Below are positions 16,869 through 24,810 of a stretch of DNA of 64,000 nt, piece by piece (the first letter of the stretch is position 1; each line of letters begins with the position of its first letter). Under the pieces are notes generated by a model. It was not told the origin of the DNA. It made no database searches and saw nothing but the letters and a program-made list of their open reading frames with translations. This DNA comes from Gammaproteobacteria bacterium. GTDB lineage: Bacteria; Pseudomonadota; Gammaproteobacteria; Pseudomonadales; Azotimanducaceae. Location of the stretch: NCBI GenBank assembly GCA_026706385.1, contig JAPOYV010000046.1, forward strand, positions 87,910 through 151,909. The letters run 5' to 3'. The position numbers and the translations under genes were made by a program.

Positions 16869-17363
16869 TCAAGCGTCGATGGCGTAGCGGATCATCACCC
16901 GCGCACCGTCCTGCAAGCCGGCCCGGAACTGCGGCCCGTACCGCCGCCAACCGTCCTCGGCGTACTTGCCGCCCATGATGTCGAGAACAGCCGCGTGCAC
17001 GCCGGCGTCGGTCTCCAAGGAGGCCGTCGCCATCAGTTCGGGCGCTTGCCGGAACGCATTGTCCGCGCGTGTCCAGATGCCGAACTCGCCCACCCAGAGC
17101 CGGGCGCGGGTCAGACCCTGGGCCACGGCCCGGGCACGCCAGGCATCGGGCGGCGTGACCACGAAGCATGCGCCGTCGTGGTAGGCGAACCAGATCTCGG
17201 CCTTGCACCGGCTCTCCGCGCCGTCGCTCTTGAGGGGCGTGACGTAGATCAAGCCCGACGTGGCAAGGCCCGTTTCGGCATCCTGCGCCCAAGCAACGCG
17301 GTTCAACACGGGCCAGGCCAACGCCAAGGCCGCACCGCCGACGAAAGTCCTTCGCGTTGTCAT
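16869..17363 (-). CDS. Tat-exported small protein, possible flavin-binding split-barrel (PPOX-like) fold
   Basis: A 164-aa protein with a twin-arginine signal (TTRRTFVGGAALALAWP). The mature part contains SGLIYVTPLKSDGAESRCKA, EIWFAYHDGACFVVTPPDAWRARAV (split) and a Trp/Gly-rich RARLWVGEFGIW stretch. That layout (strand, charged loop, strand, R-A-R-A-V) resembles pyridoxamine-phosphate-oxidase-like split barrels, but similarity is weak and the cofactor is unknown. Its ATG overlaps the tauD-like stop by 4 nt. Confidence 0.5.
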   Translation of the reverse strand: MTTRRTFVGGAALALAWPVLNRVAWAQDAETGLATSGLIYVTPLKSDGAESRCKAEIWFAYHDGACFVVTPPDAWRARAVAQGLTRARLWVGEFGIWTRADNAFRQAPELMATASLETDAGVHAAVLDIMGGKYAEDGWRRYGPQFRAGLQDGARVMIRYAIDA

Positions 17364-18235
17364 GCCGTAGGCCTCCTATCGCCGAGAATCGACACGCGCT
17401 CACCGTAACGTGAATGTGGATAGTAGTCCCAGACCGCGTGATGCTGCGTGCACCGGTTGTCCCAGAAGGTCAGCGTATTCGGCTCCCAAGCGACCCGGCA
17501 CCACAGCCTCGGCGTCGAGGCGATGTGCCGGTAGAGCATGTCCAGCACGGCACGGCTCTCGGCCCGGCTCAAACCGACGATGTGCGATGTGAATCCCTGG
17601 TTGACGTAGAGGATCTTGCGGCCCGTCCCCGGGTGCCGCGTGACCACGGGGTGCTCATTGCGCGGATAGCCGCCTTCCGGGGGCGTCGACTTGTACGAAC
17701 CGACGTAGGGAATCGCGCCATCGTGAACCGCCGTCAGCCCGTCGAGGAACGCCTTGATGGGGTCGGAAAGCAACTCGTAGGCCAGGTACATGTCGGCGAA
17801 CAGGGTGTCGCCGCCGCCCGACTCGGGCGTCTCGGTCACGTACAGCATGGACCCGAGGGGCGGAATGGGGTCGCAGGTGACGTCGGTATGCCAGCCGTCG
17901 CCGGCCGTGTACGGCGACTTCGCGGTGGTCTTTACCGTGAGAATCTCGGGGTCGCCGCCGTACTTGTGCTGCATCGGGTGCACGTGCAAACGACCGAAGC
18001 GTCGCCCGAAGGCTTTGTGCTGATCCCGGTCCAAATGCTGGTCCCGGAACACCAGGATCTTCCAGTCGAGCCACGCATCGTGGATGTCCTGCGCCTGCTC
18101 GTTGGACAAGGGTGCGGCCAGGTCGACGTCCTGCACCTCCGCGCCGATATGCGGTGTCAGCGACTGGACTTCGAAGGTGCGGTACCGCGTGGGAATCTGC
18201 CCCGCATCGAACTGTCCGTCTCGGGTGTTGAACAT
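17360..18235 (-). CDS. TauD/TfdA family 2-oxoglutarate dioxygenase
   Basis: A 291-aa Fe(II)/2-oxoglutarate oxygenase. Start: FEVQSLTPHIGAEVQDVDLA, the usual TauD opening. Then WKILVFRDQHLDRDQHKAFG, WHTDVTCDPIPP with iron ligands His116 and Asp118, ETPESGGGDTLFADM, and a C-terminal WDNRCTQHHAVWDY with the distal His and GERVSILG. The substrate may be a sulfonate, a sulfate ester or an aromatic ether; sequence does not decide. The ATG has GGAGG 8 nt upstream. It is translationally coupled to the Tat protein gene. Confidence 0.88.
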   Translation of the reverse strand: MFNTRDGQFDAGQIPTRYRTFEVQSLTPHIGAEVQDVDLAAPLSNEQAQDIHDAWLDWKILVFRDQHLDRDQHKAFGRRFGRLHVHPMQHKYGGDPEILTVKTTAKSPYTAGDGWHTDVTCDPIPPLGSMLYVTETPESGGGDTLFADMYLAYELLSDPIKAFLDGLTAVHDGAIPYVGSYKSTPPEGGYPRNEHPVVTRHPGTGRKILYVNQGFTSHIVGLSRAESRAVLDMLYRHIASTPRLWCRVAWEPNTLTFWDNRCTQHHAVWDYYPHSRYGERVSILGDRRPTA

Positions 18236-18265
18236 CTCAAGATCCTCCGATTCTCTTGCGTTGCC

Positions 18266-18688
18266 TCAGGCGGCCGCCGCACCAGCCAGCGATTTCATGT
18301 CGATGTAGCGGACCGGCACGAGTCGATGGCCGAGCATGTCCACGGCGGCCTGGGCCTGCTCGAGGATGACGTAGCCCAAGAGCGGCTCCGCGTCTTCGCC
18401 GTCTTCCCCGGTCAGAAAGATCGCCTCGTTCCAGACCGGTCTGAATCCGTGGATCCTGATCTCCACGGGTCCGCAAGCCTCCCCGCGAACAGCCTCCTGA
18501 TTGGCCAATTGCAGCTCGACGGGGTCCGAGCGCACAAAGCGACCGAGTCGCGCCTTCCACGACGCCGGCAAGATCAGTGCGCCTGCACCGGTGTCGACCA
18601 GCATGCCGCACTCAATCGACTTGTCACCGTCGGCGCGGTTGGTCACCGTCGTCTCGGCAACGATTCGGCCCATTGGCTTGTATCCCAT
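18266..18688 (-). CDS. Retropepsin-like aspartic protease family protein
   Basis: A 140-aa cytoplasmic single-domain protein. The key motif is MLVDTGAGALILP (Asp-Thr-Gly-Ala, the aspartic protease flap loop) preceded by a short beta strand. GYVILEQAQAAVDML and LVPVRYIDMKS follow, as in clan AA proteases of about 120-140 aa. A single DTG means activity would need a homodimer. The ATG at 18688 was preferred over the upstream 18739 start because the extra residues lack homology. No good ribosome site is seen at either. Confidence 0.65.
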   Translation of the reverse strand: MGYKPMGRIVAETTVTNRADGDKSIECGMLVDTGAGALILPASWKARLGRFVRSDPVELQLANQEAVRGEACGPVEIRIHGFRPVWNEAIFLTGEDGEDAEPLLGYVILEQAQAAVDMLGHRLVPVRYIDMKSLAGAAAA

Positions 18689-18767
18689 ACGGCATCGGCG
18701 GGACGCCTGGAACGCGTATCCTACACGCCACGCGCACATTGCGAAGCTTGATCAGGACGCTTAGCCC

Positions 18768-19871
18768 ATGACCGTCATCGACTGCGACTCCCATGTCATG
18801 GAACCGGCCGACCTTTGGCTGCGCTACCTCGAGCCCAAGTACCGGGACCGCGCGATCCGCATCGAGGAAGAGGACGGCGTCGAGAAGCTCATCATCGGCG
18901 AGAAGGTCGTGCTCGAACGCGTGCTGGCCGGGCTCGGCGGCGCGCACATCGACCGCGTGAAGCTCTTCACCGGCGGCCTCAAGTACGCCGACGGCTGCCC
19001 GCCAGCGAGCTACGAACCCCACGCCCGGGCCAAGCTGCTCGACGAGTGGGGCGTGGACCGCGGCGTCCTGTTCCCGACCATCGGCATCCTCCCCTTCCCC
19101 ACCGAGGACGTCGACCTCGCGAACGCCTACTGCCGGGCCTACAACTCCTGGCAGGCGGACTTCTTCCGTGCCATCCCCGACCGCGTGGTGCCCATCGCCG
19201 CGGTGAACTGGTTCGACGTGGACGAAGCGGCGAAGGAACTCGACCGCTGCCTGGAACTCGGCTTCCGCGGCCTCTTCGTGCCCCCCGAGACCGTCGGCGA
19301 CAAGCGCCCGGGCGATGCCCACTTCGACCCCATATGGGCGCGCCTGCAGGACGCCGGCGTACCCGGCTGCCTGCACGTGATCGTACGTTTCGAAGGTGCC
19401 GCCGTTCCGTTCTCGGCGTGGCACGGAGCCGGGCCGGTCTTCGGGTTCGGCCTCGGCGCGACCGGACAGCTCATTCCGGCCATGGCGAGCCTCGTTCTCG
19501 ATCTCGTCTTCGAACGCTTCCCGAAGCTCAAGGTGGTCAGCGTCGAAGCCGGCTGTGGCTACGCCGCCTACCTGATGGACAGGCTCGACGAGAAGCACCA
19601 CTTCTTCAAGGCCATGGTCCCCATCAAGCGCAAGCCGAGCGAGTACATCCGCAGCAACTGCTATTTCGTGGCCGAACCCGAGGAGCGCAGCATCGGCGCC
19701 ATGCTCGACCTCGTCGGCGAAGACAACATCCTGTGGGGCAGCGACTACCCGCACGTGGACTCGCGGCTCGACGCGGCCGAACTGATCCGCGAATCGGTCG
19801 CCGGTCTCGACGCCGACCAGACGCGACGCGTCTTGGGCGAGAACGCCGTACGGCTATTCGGCCTGGGCTGA
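18768..19871 (+). CDS. Amidohydrolase family 2 protein (ACMSD-like TIM barrel)
   Basis: A 367-aa metal-dependent hydrolase or decarboxylase. It begins MTVIDCDSHVMEPADLW, the D-x-D-x-H-x-x-E metal motif of amidohydrolase-2 proteins. Other signatures are RGVLFPTIG, RVVPIAAVNWFDVDEA, LGFRGLFVPPE, PGCLHVIV, VVSVEAGCGYAAYLMDR and ILWGSDYPHVDS, whose Asp is the last metal or proton-transfer residue. Such proteins act on carboxylates of aromatic or other ring compounds; the substrate is unknown. It diverges from the aspartic-protease gene by 79 nt. Confidence 0.85.
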   Translation: MTVIDCDSHVMEPADLWLRYLEPKYRDRAIRIEEEDGVEKLIIGEKVVLERVLAGLGGAHIDRVKLFTGGLKYADGCPPASYEPHARAKLLDEWGVDRGVLFPTIGILPFPTEDVDLANAYCRAYNSWQADFFRAIPDRVVPIAAVNWFDVDEAAKELDRCLELGFRGLFVPPETVGDKRPGDAHFDPIWARLQDAGVPGCLHVIVRFEGAAVPFSAWHGAGPVFGFGLGATGQLIPAMASLVLDLVFERFPKLKVVSVEAGCGYAAYLMDRLDEKHHFFKAMVPIKRKPSEYIRSNCYFVAEPEERSIGAMLDLVGEDNILWGSDYPHVDSRLDAAELIRESVAGLDADQTRRVLGENAVRLFGLG

Positions 19872-19997
19872 TCAGGGTAGCCTTGAGCAGCGCAACACGG
19901 CCTCAACCACCCTTGGATTGCCGAACTCTCGACCGTCTTGACGTCCCTGCGGACGAGGAGCCAATGTCGGCGACATCAAACTGAATGCCAAGCCCCA

Positions 19998-20219
19998 ATG
20001 AGCCGAGTCACCGTCCGTTTACCCGACATCTTTCTCGAACGGTTGAACGCAGCCGTGGCCAAGCTCGACCGAAGCCGGGCCGAGATCATCCGCCATGCAA
20101 TTGAACGCTACCTCGACGACTTCGACGATCACTCAATCGCCGTAGACAGGCTTGCTGACCCCAACGACCCGGTGCTGGACTGGGACGAAGTGAAGCGTGA
20201 GCACCTCGATCCGTTTTGA
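19998..20219 (+). CDS. Ribbon-helix-helix (CopG-type) antitoxin, no toxin partner
   Basis: A 73-aa protein: MSRVTVRLPDIFLERLN (DNA-contacting strand), then helix AAVAKLDRSRAEIIRHAIERYL, trimmed, and an acidic tail (DPNDPVLDWDEVKREHLDPF, cut) of the kind that binds a RelE/ParE toxin. No toxin gene follows: the next gene is a convergent enoyl-CoA hydratase 39 nt away. An overlapping GTG frame at 20197 (STSIRFDGAS) looks like a toxin start but loses resemblance after about 10 codons. It is best seen as an orphan antitoxin. Confidence 0.78.
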   Translation: MSRVTVRLPDIFLERLNAAVAKLDRSRAEIIRHAIERYLDDFDDHSIAVDRLADPNDPVLDWDEVKREHLDPF

Positions 20220-20258
20220 CGGCGCCTCGAATGCCCGCCCTTGCGCCATGTCGACGGT

Positions 20259-21080
20259 TCAAAAGCCCTGGAAATCCGTCTCGCGCCGATCGGCGAACGC
20301 GCGCATGCCCTCAACCGAATCGCGCGACAACCCAACCACGGGAATCGCCGATTCCGACCACTGCATGGCACTGTCGAAGTCGAGGTGGGCCGTGCGCAGC
20401 GCGAGCATCTTGCCCAGTTTCTGGGCGATGGGCGGGCCCGCCTCGACCGCCAGCGCAAGCTCCATCGTCTTGGCTTCGAGCTCGTCCGGCTCGACCAGGT
20501 AGTTCGTGAGCCCCGATTCGTGCGCTTCCTCGGCGCTCATGAAGCGCCCGGTCATCATCAGTTCCATGGCCTTGCGCCAGCCGAGGATCTTCGGCAACGA
20601 CCAGAAGCCGCCCAGGTCCGCATAGACGCCCCGCTTGACGTAGGCCACCTGGAAACGCGCGGCCGTCGAGCCAACGGCCAGGTCGCAGTGGCTCGCCAAG
20701 TCGAAGCCAGCGCCGACGCATGGTCCGTTGATCATCGCGATCACCGGCACCTCCAGGCGTCGGAAGGCGATGTAGGTCTCGGTCTCGTTGCGAAAGTTCA
20801 GCCGATAGCCTTCGGGGTCGGGTCCGTCCGTCGGCGGCGGTTCGCGATCCGGGTTGGCCCCGCCCCCCATGTCCATGCCCGCGCAGAAGCCGCGACCCGC
20901 GCCGGTGATGACCACGCAGCGAACCGAGCGGTCGAAGCGGGCGTCAACGAAGATCTCGCGCAACTGCCGGAGCAGCGGGAACGTCAGCGCATTGAGCTTG
21001 TTCGGACGGTTGAGGGTCAGCCACAGGATGCCCTCCTTGTTGCCGCGGCGCTCTTGGAGCACCAGGTCGTCGTCGGCCAT
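20259..21080 (-). CDS. Enoyl-CoA hydratase/isomerase family protein
   Basis: A 273-aa crotonase-fold protein. It has GILWLTLNRPNKLNAL, VVITGAGRGFCAGMDMGG (first oxyanion-hole strand), VPVIAMINGPCVGAGFDLAS with the second oxyanion-hole Gly-Ala-Gly, and RFQVAYVKRGVYADLGGFW, split. Canonical hydratases place Glu in the KRGV(E/x) and GG-x-x-(E) positions; here the region reads RGVYADLGGFWSLP, so at least one catalytic Glu is replaced. It may be an isomerase- or hydrolase-type member rather than a true hydratase. Confidence 0.85.
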   Translation of the reverse strand: MADDDLVLQERRGNKEGILWLTLNRPNKLNALTFPLLRQLREIFVDARFDRSVRCVVITGAGRGFCAGMDMGGGANPDREPPPTDGPDPEGYRLNFRNETETYIAFRRLEVPVIAMINGPCVGAGFDLASHCDLAVGSTAARFQVAYVKRGVYADLGGFWSLPKILGWRKAMELMMTGRFMSAEEAHESGLTNYLVEPDELEAKTMELALAVEAGPPIAQKLGKMLALRTAHLDFDSAMQWSESAIPVVGLSRDSVEGMRAFADRRETDFQGF

Positions 21081-21189
21081 CGAAAGTTCCTCAAAGTGTG
21101 ATCAGCGCGCCGAAGTCTAAGCGAATCGCGCTTTCGGCGAGCGCGCCTGCGCGCCGGTACAATCTCCGGGTTGCCACGGGAGGCCAACC

Positions 21190-22023
21190 ATGCCCGAGCG
21201 CGTCTACTGCTCAGACCTCTGCCTTGCGTCCGGCGAGCCCCTGCTCGGCACAGCCGGCCAAGTCGACGTCTGGCTGATGCTCGAATACAAGCCGGTCTGG
21301 CGAGCGAAGGCGACAGACGACAACGACCTCGCCGCGCCGATGAAGGCGTGGCTCGAGCGAACCGTCGCCGCCTACGCCGCCAAGGGGCAGACTGCGCGGC
21401 CGCAGTTCATCCGCCGGCCCGAGCTCGACACGAGCGACGTTTCGCTGTTCGTGGGCATCGACGGCGAACTCCGCCGCTTCCAGGGCGACTACACGGCGAT
21501 CGCCACACTCGACCTCCCCAACCGCCACGAAGCGCTTGAGCGCGTCGATGAGCCGCACTACTTCGTGTGCACCAACGGCCAACGCGACCTGTGTTGCGCA
21601 CGGTACGGCCTACCCGTTTACGCTCGGCTGCGCGAACTGGCGGGCCGGCGCGTCTGGCAGACCACCCATGTCGGCGGCCACCGGTTCGCCCCGAACGTCC
21701 TGGCGTTGCCGCAAGGCGCGCTCTACGGCCGCGTTTTCGCCGATGGCGTCGACGCGTTCTTCGCGACCGTCGAATCCGGCGACCTGGCCTTGCCGCATCT
21801 GCGCGGCCGTGCGGCGTTGCCGCCGGCGGCCCAAGTGGCCGAGACGCTCATCGACGGTGCGCGCGCCCTGCGCGGCATCGACGGCGACCGGGTGACCTTC
21901 GAGACCGACGCCGGGGCGCGGAGCGTCTGCGTGCGCGAATCCGACTCGCCCTTCGAGGTGATCGCCAGTTGCGGGAAGACGGAAACCGAGACCGTGGTCC
22001 CGTGGGTTGCTGCAAGCCAATAA
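21190..22023 (+). CDS. Sucrase/ferredoxin-like (Suc_Fer/Apd1) family protein
   Basis: A 277-aa protein with a thioredoxin-like [2Fe-2S] fold. Signatures: YFVCTNGQRDLCCARYGLPVY (cluster Cys residues), then TTHVGGHRFAPNVLALPQG with the His residues that in yeast Apd1 ligate the cluster, and LYGRV. The C-terminal part forms the usual ferredoxin-like extension. Members are linked to redox or metal homeostasis; the bacterial role is not known. GGGAGG precedes the ATG by 7 nt and a TACAAT hexamer at about 21157 may be a -10 element. It is convergent with plsC with no gap. Confidence 0.85.
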   Translation: MPERVYCSDLCLASGEPLLGTAGQVDVWLMLEYKPVWRAKATDDNDLAAPMKAWLERTVAAYAAKGQTARPQFIRRPELDTSDVSLFVGIDGELRRFQGDYTAIATLDLPNRHEALERVDEPHYFVCTNGQRDLCCARYGLPVYARLRELAGRRVWQTTHVGGHRFAPNVLALPQGALYGRVFADGVDAFFATVESGDLALPHLRGRAALPPAAQVAETLIDGARALRGIDGDRVTFETDAGARSVCVRESDSPFEVIASCGKTETETVVPWVAASQ

Positions 22024-22845
22024 TCAGCCGGTATCGAACCGACGCGCGCCGCGCCGCATGTCGCGCACCACGAACCGCCGCAGTGACGAGGCGAGTTCGT
22101 TCGGCTCGCCGCGCGGCTTGAACAACTCGCCGACGTCGATTCGGTAGCTGCGCCCGCGCTTGTTCACGACCTCGCGGAACAAGGTCATGTCCTTGAGTTC
22201 GCGGTTCAGGAACCAGAAGCAGTAGTACAGAAGCGAGTTGTGGCCGCGGATGTGCATCGGCACGATCGGCGCATCGTGCTTCTGCGCCAACGCGAAGGCG
22301 GTCGCCTGCCAGGGGCGTTCCCACAAGCCGATCGGTGTAGGCCGGGCCAGCCGCCCGGACGGAAACACCACGATCAGGCGACCTGCCCGGAAGGCCCGGT
22401 TGGCGGCACGCAACGTCTCCCGCGCCTTGGCGCGCGTGCGTTCCTCCTCGCGCCATTCCACTGGCACGATGACTTCGGCAAGGGCGGGAGAGATGCGGAT
22501 GGCGTCCCGGTTCGCGAAGAAGGTGATGTCCGGACGCACGCGCCGCAGAGCCTCGTAGACCGCGATGCCGTCGGCGATCCCGGCCGGGTGGTTTGGGGTC
22601 ACGAAGACGAGGCCTTCGCGGGGGATGTTGTCGAGACCGGTGACGGCGATGTCCATCGCGAGCGTGTCAAGGAGATAGTCGAAGGTCTGCTCCGCGGACA
22701 TCGGCGCGACGACGTCCGCCATCTGCCGCGCCGTGTCGTAGAGCAGGAGCGGGTAGAGGCCGCGCTTCAGGACTTCCCACAGCGCCGGATGGCGCATCAA
22801 TCGGATGGCGCGTTCTTCGATCAGGGTATCGACGATGTGCGCCAT
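22024..22845 (-). CDS. 1-acyl-sn-glycerol-3-phosphate acyltransferase (PlsC) family protein
   Basis: A 273-aa acyltransferase of phospholipid or acyl-lipid synthesis. The catalytic motif is NHPAGIADGI (the N/H-H-x4-D pattern), followed by FFANRDAIRISPAL and the substrate-binding VVFPSGRLARPTP, which replaces the usual FPEGTRS. APIVPMHIRGHNS is the fourth motif. A hydrophobic N-terminal helix (GLYPLLLYDTARQ) suggests membrane association. The ATG at 22845 starts 5 nt after the alpha/beta hydrolase gene ends. The longer upstream open frame is antisense-like. Confidence 0.85.
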   Translation of the reverse strand: MAHIVDTLIEERAIRLMRHPALWEVLKRGLYPLLLYDTARQMADVVAPMSAEQTFDYLLDTLAMDIAVTGLDNIPREGLVFVTPNHPAGIADGIAVYEALRRVRPDITFFANRDAIRISPALAEVIVPVEWREEERTRAKARETLRAANRAFRAGRLIVVFPSGRLARPTPIGLWERPWQATAFALAQKHDAPIVPMHIRGHNSLLYYCFWFLNRELKDMTLFREVVNKRGRSYRIDVGELFKPRGEPNELASSLRRFVVRDMRRGARRFDTG

Positions 22846-22850
22846 CGGTC

Positions 22851-23645
22851 CTAGTGCGCGCTGATGAACGCCGCCACGTGGGCATTGAACGCGTCCGCCG
22901 CCGCCATGTTGACGGCGTGGCCGCTGTCGACGTCGACCACCTCGAGGTGGGGCATGACCGCCTGTGCGTGGGCCCGGTGCGGCGCGAAGCGTTTCTCGAA
23001 CCGACCGCAGACCAAGAGCGCCGGCTTCGAGTTGTGCCGGAGTTCGTCGCGTACCGAGGCCGTCGGCATCATGGATTCCATGGCATTGGCGATCCCGGCC
23101 GGATCGATCCGTTCGGCGTCCGCCACCAGCGCCTCGTAGACGTCGCGGGGCAGCCTCTTGGCGCGCTTCGGGTGCACGGCGATGTTTTCCAACGCGGCCT
23201 TCCCGCCGACGCGGATGCGCTCCGCCGACGCACGTGCGTTGGCGCGCCAAGCGTCGCCGAGCCGGCGCTCGGCGAACGCCGAAGCGGAGTTGGTGAAGAT
23301 GTGGCCGCGGACGCGATGCGGGTAGTCGAGCGCGTAGCGGATGCTGACCGCCGCGCCGAGCGAATAGCCGCAAACGAACCACGAGTCAGCGTCGAGTTGC
23401 TCGCGGATGCCGTCGATCGCCTCGGCGTACCGGGGCGTTTGGTAGGGAGTCAAGGCGGTTGGCGATGGTGATTGGCCATGGCCATACAGTTCCAGCGTGA
23501 CCGGCCGGCAAACGTCGCCAAGGGCTTCGATGTTCGGCAGCCACTGGGCGCCGCTCGACAGGAAGCCGTGGATCAGAAGCAGGTACGGCCCGGTGCCGTC
23601 GTGGACTTCCCAGTGCGGCTGTGGCACGGACTTCTCGCCCATCAC
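22851..23645 (-). CDS. Alpha/beta hydrolase
   Basis: A 264-aa serine hydrolase fold protein. Oxyanion motif LLLIHGFLSSGAQW, GHGQSPSP, nucleophile elbow CGYSLGAAV (Ser in G-x-S-x-G), PALLVCGRFEKRFAPH with a candidate acid and VDSGHAVNMAAADAFN with the catalytic His. The substrate is unknown. The start may be the ATG at 23645 or the next at 23642. It sits between an isocitrate/isopropylmalate-type dehydrogenase gene and plsC, all on the minus strand with gaps of 5-10 nt, so one operon is likely. Confidence 0.85.
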   Translation of the reverse strand: MMGEKSVPQPHWEVHDGTGPYLLLIHGFLSSGAQWLPNIEALGDVCRPVTLELYGHGQSPSPTALTPYQTPRYAEAIDGIREQLDADSWFVCGYSLGAAVSIRYALDYPHRVRGHIFTNSASAFAERRLGDAWRANARASAERIRVGGKAALENIAVHPKRAKRLPRDVYEALVADAERIDPAGIANAMESMMPTASVRDELRHNSKPALLVCGRFEKRFAPHRAHAQAVMPHLEVVDVDSGHAVNMAAADAFNAHVAAFISAH

Positions 23646-23655
23646 CGCGGCGTGG

Positions 23656-24711
23656 TCAAAGCGCCCGACCGACCGCCGCGCAGAACGCCGTCGTACTCGC
23701 CTCGCCGCCCTGGTCCGGCGTCAACGCCACGCCCTCGGCATAGACCCGTGCCACGGCATCCTCGATCTGCTTGGCCTGCGCCTCGAATCCGAGATAGTCG
23801 AGCATCATGGTGGCCGAGAGCATGGCCGCGGTGGGGTTGATGATGTTCTGGCCGGCGATGTCCGGTGCCGTCCCGTGCGCCGGTTCGAAATAGGCGTAGT
23901 CGTCGCCGTAGCACCCGCTCGCCGCCAAGCCCAAGCTCCCGACCAGACCGCCAGCCGCGTCGGACAGGATGTCGCCGTACTGGTTCGGCATGACGACCAC
24001 GTCGTACTTCTGCGGCTCGCGGATCATCCGGCAGGCGAAGTCGTCGATGATGAAGGACTCGAAGGCCACATCCGGGTAGTCCGCGGCGAGGTCGCTCGCC
24101 ACCTCGAGGAAGAGGCCGTCGGTGCCGCGCAGCATGTTGTGCTTGGTGGCGCAGGTCAGCTTGCGCTTGCCGTTGCGTTTCCGCGCCAACTCGAACGCGA
24201 AGCGGACCACGCGCTCCGTGCCTTCGCGGGTGATCGCCTTGATGGCGAAACGCCCCTCGCCGACCTCGTGGACCGGTTTCCTGATGGTCCGCCCCGTGAG
24301 ATTCAACGGGGCCAGGTCTTCGAGCGGACCCTCGACGCCCACGTAGAGGTCCTCGAGGTTCTCGCGCACGATCACGAAGTCGATGCCGTCCGGCTGCGCC
24401 AACGGACTCGCGCAGCCCGGGAGGTAACGGCACGGGCGTACGTTGGCGTAGGTCTCCTTGCCCCAGCGGAGGTAGTTGAGCGCGACGCCGGTCTTGCCGC
24501 TGGTGGAGCCGAAGAAGGTACTGTCCGCGCGGTCGATCGTTGCCTTGGCCGCCGCCGGGAAAGCCGACCCGGTTCGCTCCTCCGCCGCCTCGCCCACCTC
24601 CGGGTAGGTCCACTCGAGTCCCATGTTCAGCGAGTCGAGGAGTTCGACCACCGGCCGCATGGCTTCGGGGGCCGCGTCGTCGCCTTCGATCACCGCGATG
24701 GTCTTGATCAT
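23656..24711 (-). CDS. Isocitrate/isopropylmalate dehydrogenase family protein
   Basis: A 351-aa NAD(P)-dependent decarboxylating beta-hydroxyacid dehydrogenase. It has IAVIEGDDAAPEAM, YANVRPCRYLPGCASPL, FVIVRENLEDLYVGVEG, LTCATKHNMLRGTDGLF, FIIDDFACRMIREPQKYDVV (split), PNQYGDILSDAAGGLVGSLG and YFEPAHGTAPDIAGQNIINP. The substrate loop (VRPCRYLPG) is closer to isocitrate than to isopropylmalate enzymes, but tartrate- or homoisocitrate-type activity is possible. The ATG at 24711 is preferred, since the upstream in-frame codons have no family similarity. Confidence 0.85.
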   Translation of the reverse strand: MIKTIAVIEGDDAAPEAMRPVVELLDSLNMGLEWTYPEVGEAAEERTGSAFPAAAKATIDRADSTFFGSTSGKTGVALNYLRWGKETYANVRPCRYLPGCASPLAQPDGIDFVIVRENLEDLYVGVEGPLEDLAPLNLTGRTIRKPVHEVGEGRFAIKAITREGTERVVRFAFELARKRNGKRKLTCATKHNMLRGTDGLFLEVASDLAADYPDVAFESFIIDDFACRMIREPQKYDVVVMPNQYGDILSDAAGGLVGSLGLAASGCYGDDYAYFEPAHGTAPDIAGQNIINPTAAMLSATMMLDYLGFEAQAKQIEDAVARVYAEGVALTPDQGGEASTTAFCAAVGRAL

Positions 24712-24767
24712 CGATGCCTGTTTCCCACCACAAACCGTCCCATCGTAACGCGACTTCACCCGGACGT

Positions 24768-24773
24768 TATACT
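24768..24773 (+). promoter_or_regulatory. Candidate -10 element upstream of the first D-aminoacylase gene
   Basis: TATACT lies 37 nt before the ATG at 24811, in the 99-nt divergent spacer between the dehydrogenase and D-aminoacylase genes. No convincing -35 box is seen at 16-18 nt, so the call rests on the -10 match alone. Confidence 0.3.
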
Positions 24774-24810
24774 CGCGCTCTTCAGCTTCGCGTTGGATGG
24801 TGGGGTGGTC

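Noticed and set aside
20197..20502. Overlapping GTG frame after the RHH antitoxin as its toxin
   Set aside because: Only about 10 residues look toxin-like; the rest is antisense to the enoyl-CoA hydratase gene and Ser/Arg-rich.
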